From Sepiola atlantica (lineage: Eukaryota; Mollusca; Cephalopoda; Sepiida; Sepiolidae): a stretch of DNA of 64,000 nucleotides. The stretch spans positions 77,958,445 through 78,022,444 of the forward strand of contig OY744523.1 of the NCBI GenBank assembly GCA_963556195.1. The letters run 5' to 3'. The notes under the pieces are model-generated. The model had not been told where the DNA came from and did no database searches. It was given only the letters and a program-made list of their open reading frames with translations. A program made the translations under genes and the position numbers. The stretch's first letter is position 1, and the number at the start of each line of letters is the position of its first letter. Positions 22,834-32,274 of the stretch are shown one piece after another.

Positions 22834-22863
22834 TAACCCTAACCCTACCTCTAACCCTAACCT
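22834..22863. repeat. Interstitial telomeric run (CCCTAA)n inside Penelope RT
   Basis: AACCCTAACCCTACCTCTAA plus CCCTAACC. It lies exactly between the Penelope motif ...RFKISIYR and the next conserved block ...YNVKKGI, where only a few residues are expected. Confidence 0.9.
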
Positions 22864-23796
22864 GTATATGGATATCTTAAATCGTTGCTCTGTGTGAGTT
22901 ATTAACACATTGAAGTAGACGAGCTGATTTATTATCTTTCTCCTTTTCCATCGTGAACTGAAAATCTTATTGGGTTCATATGGTTTAGTCATATGAAATC
23001 AGGTCATTAAATAAAGTCTTTTTCCTTGTGTAGCCAGTGTATGAATTCTTGATTTACTTAGCCACATAATCGGTTTTGTCGGGTGTTGTTTCTTTTGCAA
23101 ATGCTTCAAAGTATTTCATGTGTATATTTGCCATCTCCGAAGGTAATAGTGAGCATATCGCTTTTCCAATTTATGTCAGAATGCACCCCAACATATGTTC
23201 TTTCTATACAGAAATTCATCATCCCTATCAGATTATTTATTGTTATACTGGTATGTTCTACCAGAAAGGGGTCTGCACTAGTTAATTTGTCTCAAACGTT
23301 TGATGGTACTTTGTTCTTCTGAGCATTGGTAAACAAAATCATCACATTTAAGCCCATCATTTGGTTGGAATGAACGGGAGTGTCTCTGATGGTTTCCACA
23401 AATTGGGTAGAGTTGACATCAGAACAATATTCAAAAATAGTTTGACTTTAAAGTTATTTCTTCTGAATCTGGAATCCTGTGGAAAAGTACATGACCAATT
23501 ATTGCATATTCCGTTGTGTCAGGAGATATACAGGTGAATACCTAATGTCCTCTGAAGGAACATCAAAAAGACATATTCCAAAAAGAGACATTAAAATCAG
23601 GCCTGTAAGAAAATGAAGGGGAACATGTCTGTGAAATAAGTTTAGGGTTGGGGGTAATAAAACACTAGACATTATAAATGTGAGATAGTACAGTTATTCT
23701 TTCAGCCAGACTTTTAAAAGGTCAAAATTATAAATGATAAAATTCAAAGTATTTGAGTCATTGGTATTATATGCAAAATAGGATAATATTTAGAAG

Positions 23797-23980
23797 GAAG
23801 ACGAGTGGAGACGAGTGAAGTGATTGACTCGGCAGCCTTGGTCTATTAATGACACGCAACACCAGAGACAATCGCGAATGTCTTGGCTTTATGAGCGCCT
23901 CTCTATCACTTCGTAGAAACGCCTTGAGTCTGCTCTTGGCCTGCCAAGCCAGCTGGACATTCGAAGAAAACTATTGACTT
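23797..23980 (+). pseudogene. Truncated second copy of the 1.26-kb LINE C-terminal ORF
   Basis: Shares GGAGACGAGTGAA, CAGCCTTGGTCT, CTTGGCTTTATGAGCGCC and GCCTGCCAAGCCAGC with 1550-1730. It keeps only the last ~60 codons and has a small deletion in the R-GNA region. Confidence 0.8.
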
Positions 23981-24283
23981 TGATACGATAAGGAATCGGG
24001 ATTTTTTGATATTGAACTAAACAATGTCCAAGTGACAAATAAGGGATTTATTAATTATTTATTGAATTATTAATCTTATAGTTTACTTTTTCACCGAATG
24101 GATCAGTGTAATATATTTGTTTCTCATTCTTTATTTGTGATTGAATAAATGTAATGCTTAAAAAAGAAATTAGAAGGAATATCTCTTTATATTGATGTCA
24201 TTGTCACTATAATCTTAAGTACATGACCAATTATGATACTTTGACTCATTGGATACAGTTGTTGTTGTTATTGTTTTTGTTGC

Positions 24284-24285
<2 letters not shown>

Positions 24286-24324
<39 letters not shown>
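24286..24324. repeat. (TTA)n microsatellite
   Basis: Thirteen TTA units, followed by ATG/AAG-rich DNA. Confidence 0.95.
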
Positions 24325-24325
<1 letters not shown>

Positions 24326-24349
24326 GCTAATACTACTATTTTTAATAGT

Positions 24350-25085
24350 ATTAGTGATGATGAAGAAGAAGAATGAGGGGAGGAGAAGGAGAAGAAGGAA
24401 ACAGAAAAACGAAGCAAATACATGGAACTTGCAAGAGAACTGAAAGAAATATGGAAAATAAAGAAAATCAATAATCAATAATCGTAGGAGCTCTAGGAAC
24501 AGTTCAGAAAAAACCCTGAAAAAGGACTAGGAGAAATTGGAATCAAAGGGAAGACTGAGACTATACAATGGATGGCAATGATGAAACCAGATGAAATCTT
24601 TAAGAAAATCCTTGAATGAGAGAACCAACCTACAAAAACTACAAATGCTAACCAACGATTTGGAGGTTGCAATAGAAATAGAAGAAAAACATAGAAAGAA
24701 TACGAACCAAAGAAACTGCAAGAAATCCCCCAAAACTCAATGTGATGGCACTAGTCTCGGCTGATACCACACAAATGGTTGTGAAGGGTCAAGGAGTATC
24801 AAAAGACCGATGAGGGAAAGCACTAACCAGACCTCCACTGGAAAGGTGCAGACAATACTGGGACTTCGGGGAGGCAACTCCCAGAGACGGCCAATGGTCA
24901 TTGCCAGCAAGAAATCAATGGTATGCGACTGTTGGGATAACGCAAAATCATTTGCAATGGTTATCGAAAAAGGTGGAGAGTACTGGAAATCTGGGGAGAC
25001 TATGTTGTCACTCAGATTCCACTTGTTATTTTCAGTGAGCAATCACTAATGATGACTTGTGTAAAAACTCCTAGTGAGTAAATAA
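24350..25085 (+). pseudogene. LINE ORF C-terminal fragment with 3' tail
   Basis: KYMELARELKEIWKIKK, followed in shifted frames by a GALGTV-like segment (from GTAGGAGCTCTAGGAACAGT) and KGLGEIGIKG, is the end of a LINE polyprotein with the typical Y-L-E...W-.VIPV-IGALGT-...L.....R-LRK-L order. The 3' part (CACTAACCAGACCTCCACTGG and on) recurs at 40.28 kb. It ends in the (TAA)n tract. Relatives: 39.64-40.52 kb (+) and 56.32-56.56 kb (-). Confidence 0.65.
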
Positions 25086-25088
25086 TAA

Positions 25089-25089
25089 T

Positions 25090-25147
<58 letters not shown>
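25089..25147. repeat. (TAA)n microsatellite
   Basis: Nearly pure TAA repeat, acting as the tail of the preceding LINE fragment. Confidence 0.95.
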
Positions 25148-25149
25148 GT

Positions 25150-25687
25150 TAATACAAAGTTACTCAGTTTAATAAAACATCATAAAGTAACGTAAGAGAT
25201 GTAAATAAAAGAAATGATATGTTTTATCTCATCCCAGTTTAGATGGGTGTCTCAGCTAGAAAGATTTGCAGCATATTTACAGACCAAGATTACTGCAATC
25301 ATATGGAAATTGTTTTTTCTTTTAACTTTTTTCTTTCTTAATAAAAAACTTTCTTAAAAAAATGTAGATATCGAATTCAACTATTCGTTTACAGAAATGA
25401 GAGAGAATGGAATTTCTTTTTGTGGAAAAACGTAATAATGAATCTAATTTGTTTAAGATAATGATCAAAATATTGCATTGAGTAAAGAAATATCAGTAAA
25501 CATTAAATTCACATATAAATTGAAAAATGTTGTTTCAAGTCTTTCAAAAGAAGGTTATTCCTTAGTAATGATTTTAGTCTTTAATTTGTTCAGCTCAAAT
25601 GCATACCTTTTTCTAATAAATTAATGGTAAGCATATTGTCATAAAATATCATTAGATGAAAAGAATAGATGACCATAAAGTTTCTCC

Positions 25688-25724
<37 letters not shown>

Positions 25725-26545
25725 ACACACACACCCACACTAATATTTATTTAGAAAATGCAAACACACAAACTGCTGCAATCGTTAAAGGCGGTAAGTG
25801 TATCCACATGCATGCTATATTTCTCTGCCTCTTTCACTGTTTATTCTAAAGTTCTGCCGGGTAGCAAGCTAAACTAATCTCCTATTCGGTTTATTTGTAA
25901 CTCAATATTCCACTTATTGTGAATAGCAAATATTTAAGACAACCTAAAACACAAGAAACTCCAAACTATATGCACATAGTTAATTTATGTAAATGCTCTT
26001 AAAACCCTGTTTTCGTTTTATCATGCAGCTTGCGTAATGTCATGGAAATGTCATGGATAGAAGTTACTTATAATAGTAGATAGGGGATTGTGTGAGTAGA
26101 AAGGGGACAGCATTTAGGGATTTACAAATAGAATCCTTAAGACTTTACTTAGCAGGAAATGGCAGGCTATAGACACGGTAGCCATAGAATCAATAGCTGC
26201 ACTGTAGTAGCAACCAAAAGTATTAAGGTGCCCATTGCAAGAAAAGAAAACAGGAAAAACGCTTTCAATTTTTATTTTTATATCTCAGAAAAAGAAACTT
26301 TAGAAGTATACACTAAAATATAGTTGTGAAATGAAATTAATAATATTTATTTCTATGCATAAAAACCAAATTTCAACTAAAATCCCCCTCTCATTCTTCT
26401 GTTGTATTCAATTCTGCTGCCATCTTTAATTCAAATTGATTTGAGTATTTGCTAAAAGATCTCATAAATCATTGAAATCTGAAAAAGCATCATCCTGTAT
26501 CAAACTGATATTACTTATTTGTTTTATGTCAGTATTTGTCCCTAT
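25150..26545. other. AT-rich region with TC/AC tract
   Basis: A (TC)n-(AC)n compound microsatellite lies at about 25,684-25,735. No coding signal otherwise. Confidence 0.5.
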
Positions 26546-26547
26546 TA

Positions 26548-26710
26548 AACTAGAGTGGCACAATTGGTATATGGCTAGGGAGACCCGGGTTCAATCCTCA
26601 GTCAAGTTATACCAAAGACTTGAAAAATGGTATTAGATTCCTCCTTGCATTATAAGGTGAGGATCATGGGTAAGTCAAGCAATCCATGGAAAGGAGTTAC
26701 GCCCTCCCCT
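26548..26710 (+). repeat. tRNA-derived SINE
   Basis: AGAGTGGCACAATTGGTATA fits a pol III A box, and GGGTTCAATCC at 26,587-26,597 is a good B box about 30 bp downstream, as in tRNA genes. The 5' part is tRNA-like but shows no full cloverleaf. A tRNA-unrelated body follows. Confidence 0.65.
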
Positions 26711-26999
26711 ATATCTTAGTATGGTAGCCAATGAAAAGAGAACCTTCGGGTCGCTCTTAACTACGATCGATCCATTTACGTTTTTATCTATGAAACTATA
26801 TAAAAGGTTTCATACGCCTCTAGTTTTCTTTTCTCCTGCCTCTTTTTATTCTTTGTTTTTGATGCTCGCCAGTAAAAGAAAAAGATCAAAAAAGCAGAAA
26901 AATCAATTAAAATCACTTGATGTGCAAGACATTTTACAAATCTGAGAAACGAATAGAAGAATCAAAGATTTCACATCAACCAATGAATCACTACCTTTC

Positions 27000-27070
27000 A
27001 TCATTTTCTTTCTCGCTCTCCTCCCTCCTCCTCTTCCTCCTCCTCCTCCTCTCTGCATCTCTCTCTTGAA
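27000..27070. repeat. TCC/TC-rich pyrimidine tract
   Basis: Imperfect (TCC)n and (TC)n, strand-asymmetric polypyrimidine. Confidence 0.9.
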
Positions 27071-27345
27071 AGTTTCCTTTTCAAGGTACTTTGAATTACA
27101 ACTCAGTCTTTCAATTTGGTCAATATTACTTGCAGCATCGCAAAGATTTTCTCCACCATTTAATTGTTACCCTTAAACTTGAAATGCATTTCATACGATC
27201 GCTTCGATGCTGAATGATAATTATAGATGAAAATCATGATCTACAATCCTAAGAAAGTTATTTTCCCAACTTTAAGATTGACTTCCATTTTACTTTTTTG
27301 TCATGAAATCCATTTTTAAATCAGCATTTGTAGTTTTATATTCAA

Positions 27346-27790
27346 CTAGCAGGGTTACTCGACGTTGCCCAGGGCGATAAAAAAACAAAGTAGTAGAAAT
27401 TAAATAGTGTGTGTAACATCTAGATATAAAAACTTCAATCTTTCTTCCTCTGTCTAGCCGTCTCTCTATCCTTCTCTCTTTCCCTCGTCTCCATTATTTC
27501 TCTCACTCCCCCAACCGTCTCTTTCCCCTCTTCCCATCTGATTCCTCTCTTGTTTTAATGTGTTAAAAACTAATAATAATGTAATTCATTTCCCCGGAGC
27601 CATCTGTTTTAAATGTAATAGTGTAATCTTACATTTATTGCCCCGGGACATAAAAAAAAAAAAAACTTAAATAGCATGTGTAGCATTTTTATGTTAAAAC
27701 TTCTATCTCTCTCCTTCTTTCTCTCTCTCTCTCTCTCTCTATCCGTCTCTTTATCTTTCTGCCTTTCTCTTTTAATACTGTAATATTAGT
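27346..27790. repeat. Two direct copies of a repeat with CT-rich body
   Basis: 27,346-27,560 and about 27,600-27,790 share, in order, a GCCC(A/C)GGG motif, a poly-A stretch, AAATAG-GTGTGTA, TAAAACTTC and a CT-rich tract with CCGTCTCT. The first copy begins ACTAGCAGGGTTACTCGACG, a repeat-end signature also seen near 6.2 kb. Confidence 0.6.
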
Positions 27791-27819
27791 AAGGAGACCT
27801 TCACAGAACTGTCAAAAGT

Positions 27820-28140
27820 ACCGTTAAAATCAAAGTATGAAGAAAAATAATGTTGATAATGATTATTGATCATGGACAATGCCTAGAAGAACAAATAGTC
27901 CCGGTCTATACTTAATTTCTTGCTCCCCCATTTCAAAATAATATAAAGATAAATGATGTTGATAAAGACAATAGTCCAAAGAGATGTAATATATACCAGT
28001 TACCAAAAGAAATACTGTAATCTTACAATTTTTGATCCCGGACAACACCAAGTAGATCAAATGGTACCGTTAATACCTAATGTCTTACCCCACTCGATTG
28101 TAACATATTAAGAAAATATGTAATGTTGATGAAGTCTCTA
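27820..28140. repeat. Diverged ~170-bp tandem duplication
   Basis: 27,862-28,015 and 28,035-28,135 share GACAA..CC(A)AG, GATCAAAT-like and TAATGTTGAT(A/G)A segments in the same order. Confidence 0.55.
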
Positions 28141-28145
28141 GTCCT

Positions 28146-28443
28146 AAAAGCGTTTTTCATAGGTAATGTAAATTGCAGAAGCACCTGAAAAGCGTTTTCC
28201 ATAGGTGCCCTAAACTGCACAAGCCCCCGAAAAGCGTTTTCCATAGGGGGGCTAAACGGTACAAGCCCCGAAAAACGTTTTCTATCGGGTGACTAAACTG
28301 CACAAGCGCCCGAAAAGCGTTTTTTATAAGTGACTTAAACTGTACAAGTCCCTGAAAAGCATTTTCCATAGGGGGACTAAACTGCACAAGCCCCCGAAAA
28401 GCGTTTACCATAGGGGGAACTAAACTGCACAAGCCCCCGAAAA
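28146..28443. repeat. Minisatellite 1: seven 42-bp units
   Basis: Units start at AAAGCGTTTTCCATAGG and end CACAAGCCCCCGA. Phase positions 28,150, 28,192, 28,234, 28,275, 28,317, 28,359 and 28,401 give a 41-42-bp period. Being divisible by three, it leaves a minus-strand open frame of 14-residue repeats (consensus near ENAFRGLVQFSPPM). No Shine-type or Kozak evidence for expression. Confidence 0.95.
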
Positions 28444-28640
28444 GAATCAAAAGTTTACGGCCGCGCCTCTGTTGTACAAAAGAATCAAAAGTTTACAGTC
28501 GCGCCTCTGTTGTACAAAAGAATCAAGTTTAGAAACGAGCTTCTGGTATACAAAAGAATCAAAAGTTCAGAGCCACGCCTCTGTTGTAAAAAAGAATCAA
28601 AAGTTCAGAGCAGCGCCTCTGTTGTACAAAAGAAGTGAAA
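28440..28640. repeat. Minisatellite 2: five 38-bp units
   Basis: Unit AAAAGAATCAAAAGTTTACG plus GCCGCGCCTCTGTTGTAC. Phase positions 28,444, 28,482, 28,520, 28,556 and 28,594 give a 36-38-bp period. It abuts minisatellite 1 with a shared AAAAG at the junction. The unit sequence and period differ from minisatellite 1. Confidence 0.95.
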
Positions 28641-29045
28641 GGTTAGAGACTGTAGAATTACCCTGTATATCAATCAGATTTTGAATTTATTCCTGCCCCC
28701 CCCTCCATCTCCCATTGACGTCATTTCTGGATTAGTCGTAGGAATGACACGGTTATCAAGGTAAAGCCTGGGAGAGTGGACCTCTTCCTTCTTAGAACTC
28801 GACTCAGACCAACAGAATCAAAGACGGTTAAGATAACATTAAAAATTGCTATCACATTAAACGAAAAAATGGCCATTTGACCCCCAATAAATGAATCTTT
28901 TCTTTGTAATTTTTCGATATTATTTACCTAGGGCTATGCCGGTTAAAATAATACCTACTTTTTGGGTGTTTGGTGTGTATTTTCCAAGTTTTAGCTAGAC
29001 ATATATACACAGAGATTTTTGTCATATGTATTGAGATTGAGATGA
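28641..29045. other. Spacer with dispersed-repeat fragment
   Basis: 28,757-28,780 (AAGGTAAAGCCTGGGAG) matches the block at 415-450. Nothing else recognised. Confidence 0.45.
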
Positions 29046-29048
29046 GAT

Positions 29049-29050
<2 letters not shown>

Positions 29051-29121
<71 letters not shown>
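29051..29121. repeat. (TA)n-(TG)n microsatellite
   Basis: TA run to 29,100, then GT run. Confidence 0.97.
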
Positions 29122-29130
<9 letters not shown>

Positions 29131-29254
29131 AAAAAGACAAAAGAAAAATATATGCAATGATATAATTATAGAAAAATGTTCTTTGAAATCAAGATTGAAC
29201 TCTTTTTCCACAACCGATTTTAATATATTTGGAGTATACAAAAAATAAAAGTAA

Positions 29255-29655
29255 AATATAGAGGAGGAAGTATTATGATTTTTGTCGCTTCTCTTCCAAT
29301 TGTACAGTGTTACTTTATGTGATTGAAGGAACCATGTCTCAGAGTATTTTGAAAGTGAATTTGTTCTATTACGTTCAACAGTTGAGGTTGATGAGAGTTT
29401 ATCTTCAACAAGATAATGGGAAATGGTTAGCTCTAAACAGCATAGCCGTATTTTAGTGCTCTCATCAATTCCCTGACCTGAATCCAATTCAAAATAAATG
29501 CAAAGAGCTGAGAGATTAAACGTTATGATAAGAATCCCTGAAAATGAACAATAAAGAGTGGGTTAAAATCAAAAAAAAAGAATGCTTCAAAAGATTTGTT
29601 AAGGTTTACAGGAAACCCTCTTTAAACAAAGCATTAAAATATCTTTTTCCAACTT
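29255..29655 (+). pseudogene. Tc1-type transposase C-terminal half
   Basis: Successive frames read GGGSIMIF, VIEGTMSQSILKVNLFYYVQ, LQQDNGKWLALN, FPDLNPIQNKCKEL and KEWVKIKKKECFKRFVKVYR then KPSLNKAL. These are the Tc1 GGGS-M-WG, I.G.M....Y, F-QDN (second catalytic Asp), SPDLNPIENLW and W..IP......L..S...R motifs. The third catalytic residue, normally Glu in NPIEN, is Gln here, and there are several stops. The N-terminal DNA-binding domain is absent. Confidence 0.75.
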
Positions 29656-29689
29656 TTAATTTTATGTATAAAAATATATACTTTTTTAG

Positions 29690-29935
29690 CATTTCACTGA
29701 TGATGATAGGTCCCTGGGATCTGGTGATGCCCTGGTGATGCCCGGGGTCAACTCCTTGAATGTATGCCAAAACACAAACAAGTATAAGTCCTAGTACTGA
29801 GATATTTATCATGAGAAAGGTGGATTGAATGGTTTCTCCCCCAGTTTGTATTCTAGGGGTCACTGCCTGCACGCCACTGCCTGGGATGCTGGGGTATTGA
29901 TTGATTGGATTCCTGGGATATTCAATGACTTCCAA
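29690..29935. repeat. Dispersed repeat shared with 7.3-7.5 kb
   Basis: 29,782-29,835 matches the reverse complement of about 7,385-7,455 (AGTATAAGTCCTAGTACTGA and following). Its ends contain repeated CCTGGGAT-like words. Confidence 0.55.
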
Positions 29936-29939
29936 TTAA

Positions 29940-30590
29940 ACGACAGGACCCTGAAACTAAGTTTAGTCATTTTCCCTTAACACAATTGTAATTGAATTAA
30001 TTATTTAACTTTTTAATTGACAGAACACAATTAATTTTTCTGTTTTTTAAATTAAATAAATTCAAAAGAAAACCAATGTTTATACATAACGACAATTCAA
30101 TAAAGAAACTTATTTTTTTTAAGTGATAGAACAGTTTTCTTTCTTAAATTGATACTTGACAATATGTTCAAACCCAATCATTCAAAAATATTTCATCAGA
30201 GCTTAATTTAAAACTTTCAGTTAAATAAAGTGATTTTTTTTTCAACTCTTTATAAAACAAAAATATTTGACTTAAGGAAAGTAAAATAAAATACAAAAAA
30301 GGATTTCTCTTTCATTTTTCTATCCCTGACGACGTCTCTTCTCCTCCTCTCTCTCTCTCTCTCTCTCTCTTCCTTTCTCAAACATTTAAGTAACGGGAAA
30401 GATCACAAGAATTCTAATTAGAATTAACTAACAGGTTCAAAGCACTTGAAGCAACAATACCATTTTATCACCTCCACTATCTTAGAAACGGCACTGAACG
30501 GCACTGAAGTGACAAACCACCAAGACCGGACAAACTCTCAGCAGAGACCACACTACTAAGAGATAAAGGAGACAGATGAATAGAGGAGGT
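29940..30590. other. AT-rich region, no gene seen
   Basis: A (TC)n tract lies at about 30,349-30,370. A CACTGAACGG duplication occurs near 30,491. No coding signal until the LINE begins. Confidence 0.5.
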
Positions 30591-31568
30591 ACGAATATAC
30601 AGAACATTGAATATTTGCCGAATGAATGAAGAAATAATGGATTACAATGAGGAAACACAGCTAAAAGCAATCAAACAACTAAAGAGAGATAAATGTCCAG
30701 GAGAAGATGGAATTACGGCAAGCATTCTTCAAGATGAGGCTGAACCAATCGCAGAGATTCTCACCAGCTTATACAACCAATGCTTTAACAAAAGAAAAAT
30801 GCCTAGCAACTGGAAGAATGTATCAGTTACCATTCTCTACAAGAAAAAAGACTTGAAAGATATTAAGAACTACAAGCTACTTTTGGTTGTTTACAAAATA
30901 TTCTCTCATGTTCTCCTCAAAATGACGCAAAACACACTTGGCAGAAACCTACCTAGAAAACAAGCTGGTTTCCGACCTGGATTTTCCACCATGGACCACA
31001 TTCAAGTTGTAAGCCAACTCCAAGAGAAAGCTAATTAGCACCGTATCCCACTTTGTTTTGGCTTTGTAGACTATGTAAAAGCATGTTCAAATTGTGCTTG
31101 GATGGACAGCCTTTTCCAAAGTAGACAACATCATGGAAAATAGAAAGTCCACTATGAACATTAAACAAAAAATGTTTAATGAATACATCATGCCTGTTAT
31201 GACATATGGTAGTGAAACATGTGCACTTAATAATGCAGAAAAAGACAGGCTAAGGGTGACCCAATGCAAAAGGGAACGCATTGTGATCAGCATCAGTCTA
31301 CGAGAAAGAAAAAGAAACACTTGGATCAGACAGCAAACTGGCATAAGTGACATCATACCAACGGCTAAACATTTTGAGATCCACCGCCAACAGATGGACA
31401 TCTAAAGCAACAGAATAGACTTTGAGGCAATGGAAAAGACCAAGAGGAATGCCAAAATTCCATTGGAGAGACGACCTCGACAGCCAAATGACCACACTTA
31501 GCTCAGGACAAAACAAGACGGAAGGAAACCTGGGAGGGGTTCTTCTTTCAGGTGTGATCAAAAACCTT
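30590..31568 (+). pseudogene. LINE reverse transcriptase with core deleted
   Basis: The open frame 30,607-31,038 carries AIKQLKRDKCPGEDGITASI, MPSNWKNVSVTILYKKKD and RKQAGFRPGFSTMDHIQVV, the fingers of a non-LTR RT. After FGFVDYVKACSN the sequence jumps to LGWTAFSKVDNIMENRK then NEYIMPVMTYGSETCALNN, the C-terminal region. The palm with the catalytic YADD block, some 200 codons, is missing. It ends at a (ATG)n tail (31,569-31,590). 5'-truncated and inactive. Confidence 0.85.
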
Positions 31569-32270
31569 AATGATGATGATGATGATGAAGATTACTGACA
31601 CAGGAAATATGAAAGGAAGAGGATGTATTGATAATGAGACAAAATTTCACACAACCAAACTATTACAGCTTGTTACAGGTTGGTTGTATTACAGGTTGGT
31701 TGTGTCACAACTTGGTTGTGTTTCTACTGGGGAATTTACTCTTCTTAGAGTAAATATATGTGTGGCGTACATCATGAGCATGAACCCGAATCAAGTAATA
31801 GACATGATAATATTAACTTACCTTAACATGCAGGAATTAGATGTGAGAAATCACAAGTTCAAGCCGGAACAAGAGCATTTATGTGCATCCAGCATACTTT
31901 TTTATCTATAAAAGACAAGTGTAATAGAAGTTGTCAGTTACATTTTAGCATTCGAAAGACTAAGATTATTGAACGATAGAAATTAGTATTGAAGACAGTG
32001 TTATTGAAGAAGACTATACCGCATAAAGAAGTTCCAGTAGCGAGCATATTGTTTGTGAGTTTAGTATTGAAAACGGTGTTATTGGATAAGAGCATTTATC
32101 TTTCATTTTTTTTTTATTCCTTAAATCTGAGAAAAAAGAATTTAAACTTTAATAGATTTTATCTGGTTTTAACATTTTTCTTTCATTTTAACTGAGAAGC
32201 AAAAATTGAAAGTATTCGGAGTGTAAATCATGTTGGTTCTTTATTTGAAAATTTTAACTCTGATATTAAA
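31569..32270. other. LINE tail and spacer
   Basis: (ATG)n at 31,569-31,590. A small tandem repeat of ACAGGTTGGTTGTATT-type units lies at 31,674-31,725. Otherwise AT-rich with no recognisable gene. Confidence 0.5.
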
Positions 32271-32274
32271 AGAC

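Larger units (their letters stand above)
22165..23600 (-). pseudogene. Penelope-like element reverse transcriptase, decayed
   Basis: Minus-strand readings, in order: FVETIRDTPVHSNQMMGLNV then ILFTNAQKNKVPSNV; DPFLVEHTSITINNLIGMMN then FCIERTYVGVHSDIN; MANIHMKYFEAFAKE; NQLVYFNVLITHTEQRFKIS; YSYNVKKGIDH; and PLRRLFEKIKTICSLYDIRM. This is the conserved order of Penelope-like RTs (TIRD...N-M, SLFT-VP, TYFG, ANI-MEYFE, L-FLDVLI-R, Y..GI, and the linker before GIY-YIG). Stops interrupt it. A telomeric run splits it at 22,834-22,863, and a plus-strand LINE tail (about 22,435-22,740) is nested in the linker. No GIY-YIG motif was recognised. Confidence 0.75.

Noticed and set aside
28157..28450. 97-codon minus-strand repeat protein
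   Set aside because: The open frame follows from a 42-bp period divisible by three; kept only as a note under the minisatellite.
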